Part shown: positions 62,911 to 64,000 of the stretch, one piece after another
Layout of the letters: the number at the start of each line of letters is the position of its first letter
Position numbering within the stretch: the first letter of the stretch is position 1
From: Larkinella insperata
Lineage (GTDB): Bacteria; Bacteroidota; Bacteroidia; Cytophagales; Spirosomataceae
Length of the DNA stretch: 64,000 bases
Assembly: GCF_026248825.1 (NCBI RefSeq)
Contig: NZ_CP110973.1
Location: 5,849,501-5,913,500, forward strand
Direction of reading: 5' to 3'
Notes under the pieces: generated by a model
The model's database searches: none
What the model saw: the letters and a program-made list of their open reading frames with translations, nothing else
Told to the model about the DNA's origin: nothing
Translations under genes and position numbers: made by a program

Positions 62911-64000
62911 ATGGCCATTACTGTTCTCCAATCCCCCGATCCCATCGCGCTCACCAAAGGTGGTCGCCTGCAGTATATTTTCTCCGGAAATGGACGGCTG
63001 GTGAATACGGGCGTGCTGGCCGTGAATTTCATCTTTCTGGCGGGAGCGGTGGTTCCCGGCCAAACCTTTACCCTGTCCTGGAAGGGCAAAACCCTGAAAA
63101 TGGTGGCCCGGGCCAACCCCGTCCACCCCTACGAATTTCCGGCTGGTGACGGCTCGAACGCCTACATCGCCAGTATCCTCCCGTATTTCCGCGATTATTT
63201 CCCGATTGAATCCGACTTTGTTGTCGAAGCGATGCTGGCCGAGGGTCTGTTTCATGGCCTGACGTTTACGGCTCGCAAGCCTGGCCCCGAATATAACTTT
63301 GCGGCCGTCGGTGGCGCTCCTGCCTTTTACGCCATCGCGAACGGAACCCCGGGCGTGGCCCCCACCTACCGCAACCGCTACAGCGTTTACGTGGAGGTGC
63401 ACTGCCAGCGCGACGCTGATCCGGATTATGCCATGATCTATTCGGGGGCGCTGGAGCTAAACGAGCAGGGCCGCGCCGAGTTCGATCTTTCCACCACCCT
63501 TCATTCCCACCTTTCCCCCGATCTGCCCCACTGGCGCACGGCCGTTGCCAAGCCGGCGGAAAATTCCGCAGCGAGCTACTACATCCGCTACGCCGAAGCC
63601 TGGGGCGAACCCCTGGAGCCGGCCCGGATCACCAAACTGGAACCCCTGCGGGTTTACTGGGGCGGAATGCCCTACGAGCAGCAGGGCCGTTTGCAGCTCG
63701 ACAAACTGGTCATGCCATCGGACGACGATGCGGCCCAGGACAAACTGCTCAGAAACGGCCCGGCCCTTCGTTACGTGCGGCCGGATGAGTGCCAGTATTT
63801 GACCTACCTGAATTTGCGCGAAGACCGCCTGCAGGTGGGTCTTTCCATTGCCGTGACCCTCGACAACGGCCAGAAAGCCTCGTACAACAACCGCGTGCCG
63901 GCCCTGGATATCGCCCAAAACGAAAAGGTAATTTTTCCGGCCGGTCTGCCCCAATTAAAACTGCCGATTGCGCAAGGCCGCCAGGTGCGGGAATACACCC
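62911..64000 (+). CDS. Phage tail/distal structural protein, partial (3' end outside window)
   Basis: The ATG at 62911 opens a frame to the window edge (363 codons). The product is beta-rich with many Gly, Pro and Tyr residues and no membrane segment, like tail or baseplate proteins. It begins the block driven by late promoter 6. The rest lies beyond the window. Confidence 0.75.
   Translation, partial: MAITVLQSPDPIALTKGGRLQYIFSGNGRLVNTGVLAVNFIFLAGAVVPGQTFTLSWKGKTLKMVARANPVHPYEFPAGDGSNAYIASILPYFRDYFPIESDFVVEAMLAEGLFHGLTFTARKPGPEYNFAAVGGAPAFYAIANGTPGVAPTYRNRYSVYVEVHCQRDADPDYAMIYSGALELNEQGRAEFDLSTTLHSHLSPDLPHWRTAVAKPAENSAASYYIRYAEAWGEPLEPARITKLEPLRVYWGGMPYEQQGRLQLDKLVMPSDDDAAQDKLLRNGPALRYVRPDECQYLTYLNLREDRLQVGLSIAVTLDNGQKASYNNRVPALDIAQNEKVIFPAGLPQLKLPIAQGRQVREYT

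Larger units (their letters stand above)
39036..64000. mobile_element. Tailed-phage genome, probable prophage (right end outside window)
   Basis: From about 39.04 kb onward host-type genes stop. The order is repressor, divergent operator, small early genes, DUF3987 replication gene, HNH, late promoters, capsid protease, capsid, methylase, terminase, portal, holin-like, patatin, amidase and tail genes. The left edge is set only by where NHL homology ends and by the repressor's terminator at 39083. No integrase, transposase or att repeat is visible in the 25 kb present; these may be at the right end. Confidence 0.85.

Overview
The window looks like a chromosomal segment of a free-living Bacteroidota bacterium of the order Cytophagales (Spirosoma/Larkinella-like; genus inferred, not proven). 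Grounds: two SusC/SusD outer-membrane uptake pairs, SusD-type lipoproteins, secreted proteins ending in type A Por-type (T9SS) sorting domains, weak Shine-Dalgarno use, and promoters of the Bacteroidota -33/-7 type. No rRNA, tRNA or CRISPR array was seen.

Region 1 (1-39 kb) is host chromosome. It opens with the start of a malectin/Ig/Kelch surface protein and a decayed esterase. Next, all on the minus strand, is a compact signalling and cell-wall operon: an FHA-like protein, a 27-residue membrane peptide, a PP2C phosphatase, two membrane Ser/Thr kinases, one 1325-residue protein joining a RodA/FtsW glycosyltransferase to a class B penicillin-binding protein, and a second FHA protein. This gene set parallels the actinobacterial fhaA-fhaB-pstP-rodA-pbpA-pknA-pknB locus. 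After it come a SusC/SusD pair, a serine hydrolase with a GH3-type C-terminal domain but no GH3 catalytic domain, an M23 peptidase, a second SusC/SusD pair with a DUF1735 lipoprotein, and a cluster of T9SS secreted proteins. This stretch also holds a decayed DUF2310 zinc-ribbon gene and an NHL-repeat gene that is frameshifted and has lost its 5' end.

Region 2 (about 39.04 kb to the right edge) is a tailed-phage genome, most likely a prophage; its right end lies outside the window. A minus-strand repressor faces a rightward early block of small overlapping genes across a short operator region. A DUF3987 helicase/primase-like gene follows, then a non-coding 327-bp imperfect palindrome, then an HNH gene. 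Late genes follow: capsid protease, probable major capsid protein, Dam methylase, small and large terminase, portal, holin-like protein, patatin phospholipase, amidase and tail genes. Two AT-rich minus-strand genes interrupt the late region and look like morons.

Two features stand out. First, six near-identical 24-nt boxes stand at fixed spacing from a TTTTG element, one before each late transcription block. I read them as a phage-specific late-promoter regulon. Second, the 327-bp palindrome carries twelve CCTGAC/GTCAGG hexamers in six exactly mirrored pairs, beside the replication gene; it is a candidate replication origin or structured RNA.
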